DNA of 6,590 nucleotides from Chloroflexota bacterium (lineage in GTDB: Bacteria; Chloroflexota; UBA4733): the NCBI GenBank assembly GCA_025449435.1, contig JANWJO010000026.1, positions 1 to 6,590 on the forward strand, given 5' to 3'. This document shows, one piece after another, positions 6,006 to 6,590 of the stretch. The position numbers were made by a program, and so were the translations under genes. Within the stretch, counting starts at the first letter, position 1; the number at the start of each line of letters is the position of its first letter. The notes beneath the pieces were generated by a model, which was not told the DNA's origin, did not search any database, and saw only the letters and a program-made list of their open reading frames with translations.

Positions 6006-6590
6006 ATGAGTATGTCTTGGCGATCCAATTGGGCGCTTCGACGCACGATCGCACGGTGGGCAGATCGTCAGTTCCACGCCGCGCACACCATGAACAGTTC
6101 CAATATTGGCGCGTTGTTGGTTGCGGCAAGGCCGGCCACGGTATGCGACTTGGGCGGTGGAGATGGAGAGCGCACAGCAATGTGGGCAGCGTTACTGCCC
6201 GGGATGGCCTGGACCATTGTAGAGTGCCATCCGCCGTTCATTAAGGCCGCGCGGGAGCGCGGCTTCACCGTCGTCGAGGCGAGCCTTGATACCACGTTGC
6301 CCCTTCCCACCGGTGTGTTCGACGCCGTGGTCAGCAACCAGGTGATCGAACACCTCGTGGATACGGACCTGTTCATCTCTGAAGCGTTTCGCATTCTTCG
6401 CCCCGGGGGGCTCGCTGTTATCAGCACAGAAAACGCGGCGAGTTGGCACAACATCGCTGCACTCCTGCTTGGTTGGCAACCCTTCAGCTTGACGAATGTT
6501 AGCGCCAAGGCGCTGGGACTCGGTAATCCTCTGGGTTTGCACGCGGGCGAGACGGGGGCCGAATTTCCAGTGACCATGCAACATCGTCGC
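6006..6590 (+). CDS. Class I SAM-dependent methyltransferase, C-terminus outside window
   Basis: 195 residues are visible and the frame is open to the window edge. The Rossmann-fold SAM site is clear: motif I VCDLGGGDGERT (46-57), the acidic residue after strand 2 in IVECHPP (Glu73, ribose contact position), motif II FDAVVSNQVIEHL (105-117), and EAFRILRPGGLAVIST (126-141), typical of Methyltransf_11/23-type enzymes. Residues after 140 (TENAASWHNIAALLLGWQPF) resemble small-molecule or glycan methyltransferases that I have seen next to glycosyltransferase genes, but the substrate cannot be read from this fragment. ATG 6006 was chosen as the first ATG of the frame near the homology start; ATG 6012 is equally possible and neither has a strong ribosome site. 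Codons are less GC-biased at third positions than in the upstream run, so it may belong to a separate, possibly acquired, cluster to the right. Confidence 0.85.
   Translation, partial: MSMSWRSNWALRRTIARWADRQFHAAHTMNSSNIGALLVAARPATVCDLGGGDGERTAMWAALLPGMAWTIVECHPPFIKAARERGFTVVEASLDTTLPLPTGVFDAVVSNQVIEHLVDTDLFISEAFRILRPGGLAVISTENAASWHNIAALLLGWQPFSLTNVSAKALGLGNPLGLHAGETGAEFPVTMQHRR

Noticed and set aside
5845..6180. Minus-strand 111-codon frame across the adk-methyltransferase spacer
   Set aside because: No motif, overlaps the methyltransferase SAM-binding region on the opposite strand, and has no good ribosome site.
1..6590. CRISPR array, tRNA/rRNA gene, transposase or toxin-antitoxin pair
   Set aside because: I looked on both strands and saw no regularly spaced direct repeats, no tRNA-like cloverleaf, no rRNA segment and no transposase or toxin motif.

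Overview
This is a high-GC bacterial window with ordinary housekeeping genes, one transporter fragment and one methyltransferase fragment. A Chloroflexota (or other deep-branching, high-GC) host fits best. The prolyl-tRNA synthetase is the short archaeal/eukaryote-like type also found in Thermus, and the spacers carry short GC-rich palindromic repeats of a style I associate with Chloroflexota genomes. This placement is an inference from memory, not from a search.

Left part, minus strand. A KimA-like APC-superfamily permease starts at 1392 and runs off the left edge. Upstream of it lies a 323-base spacer (1393-1715) with two GC-rich palindromic elements, then a membrane-anchored TlpA/ResA-type thioredoxin (1716-2294). 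The two genes point the same way, but the hairpin-rich spacer suggests they are not tightly coupled.

Centre, plus strand. A divergent 119-base intergenic region (2295-2413) holds a perfect 8-bp inverted repeat with half-sites spaced 21 bp apart. It is followed by a compact run, proS - tgt - adk. proS and tgt overlap or nearly abut, and adk most likely starts inside the tgt stop (GTGA). The run links translation (tRNA-Pro charging, queuosine-type modification of tRNA) with adenylate nucleotide balance.

Right part. After adk there are 274 bases without a convincing gene, containing a plausible sigma-70-type promoter. A class I SAM-dependent methyltransferase then begins at 6006 and runs off the right edge. 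Its codons look less GC-rich at third positions than those of the proS-tgt-adk run, which may mark the edge of a different gene cluster.

No new multi-gene defence, mobile or biosynthetic system is visible. The points most worth a second look are: a palindromic repeat read in frame as the N-terminus of Adk; an Adk P-loop in which a conserved Gly is Gln; a TGT whose 7-deazaguanine-binding loop departs from the usual bacterial sequence; and a permease with about 110 extra N-terminal residues.
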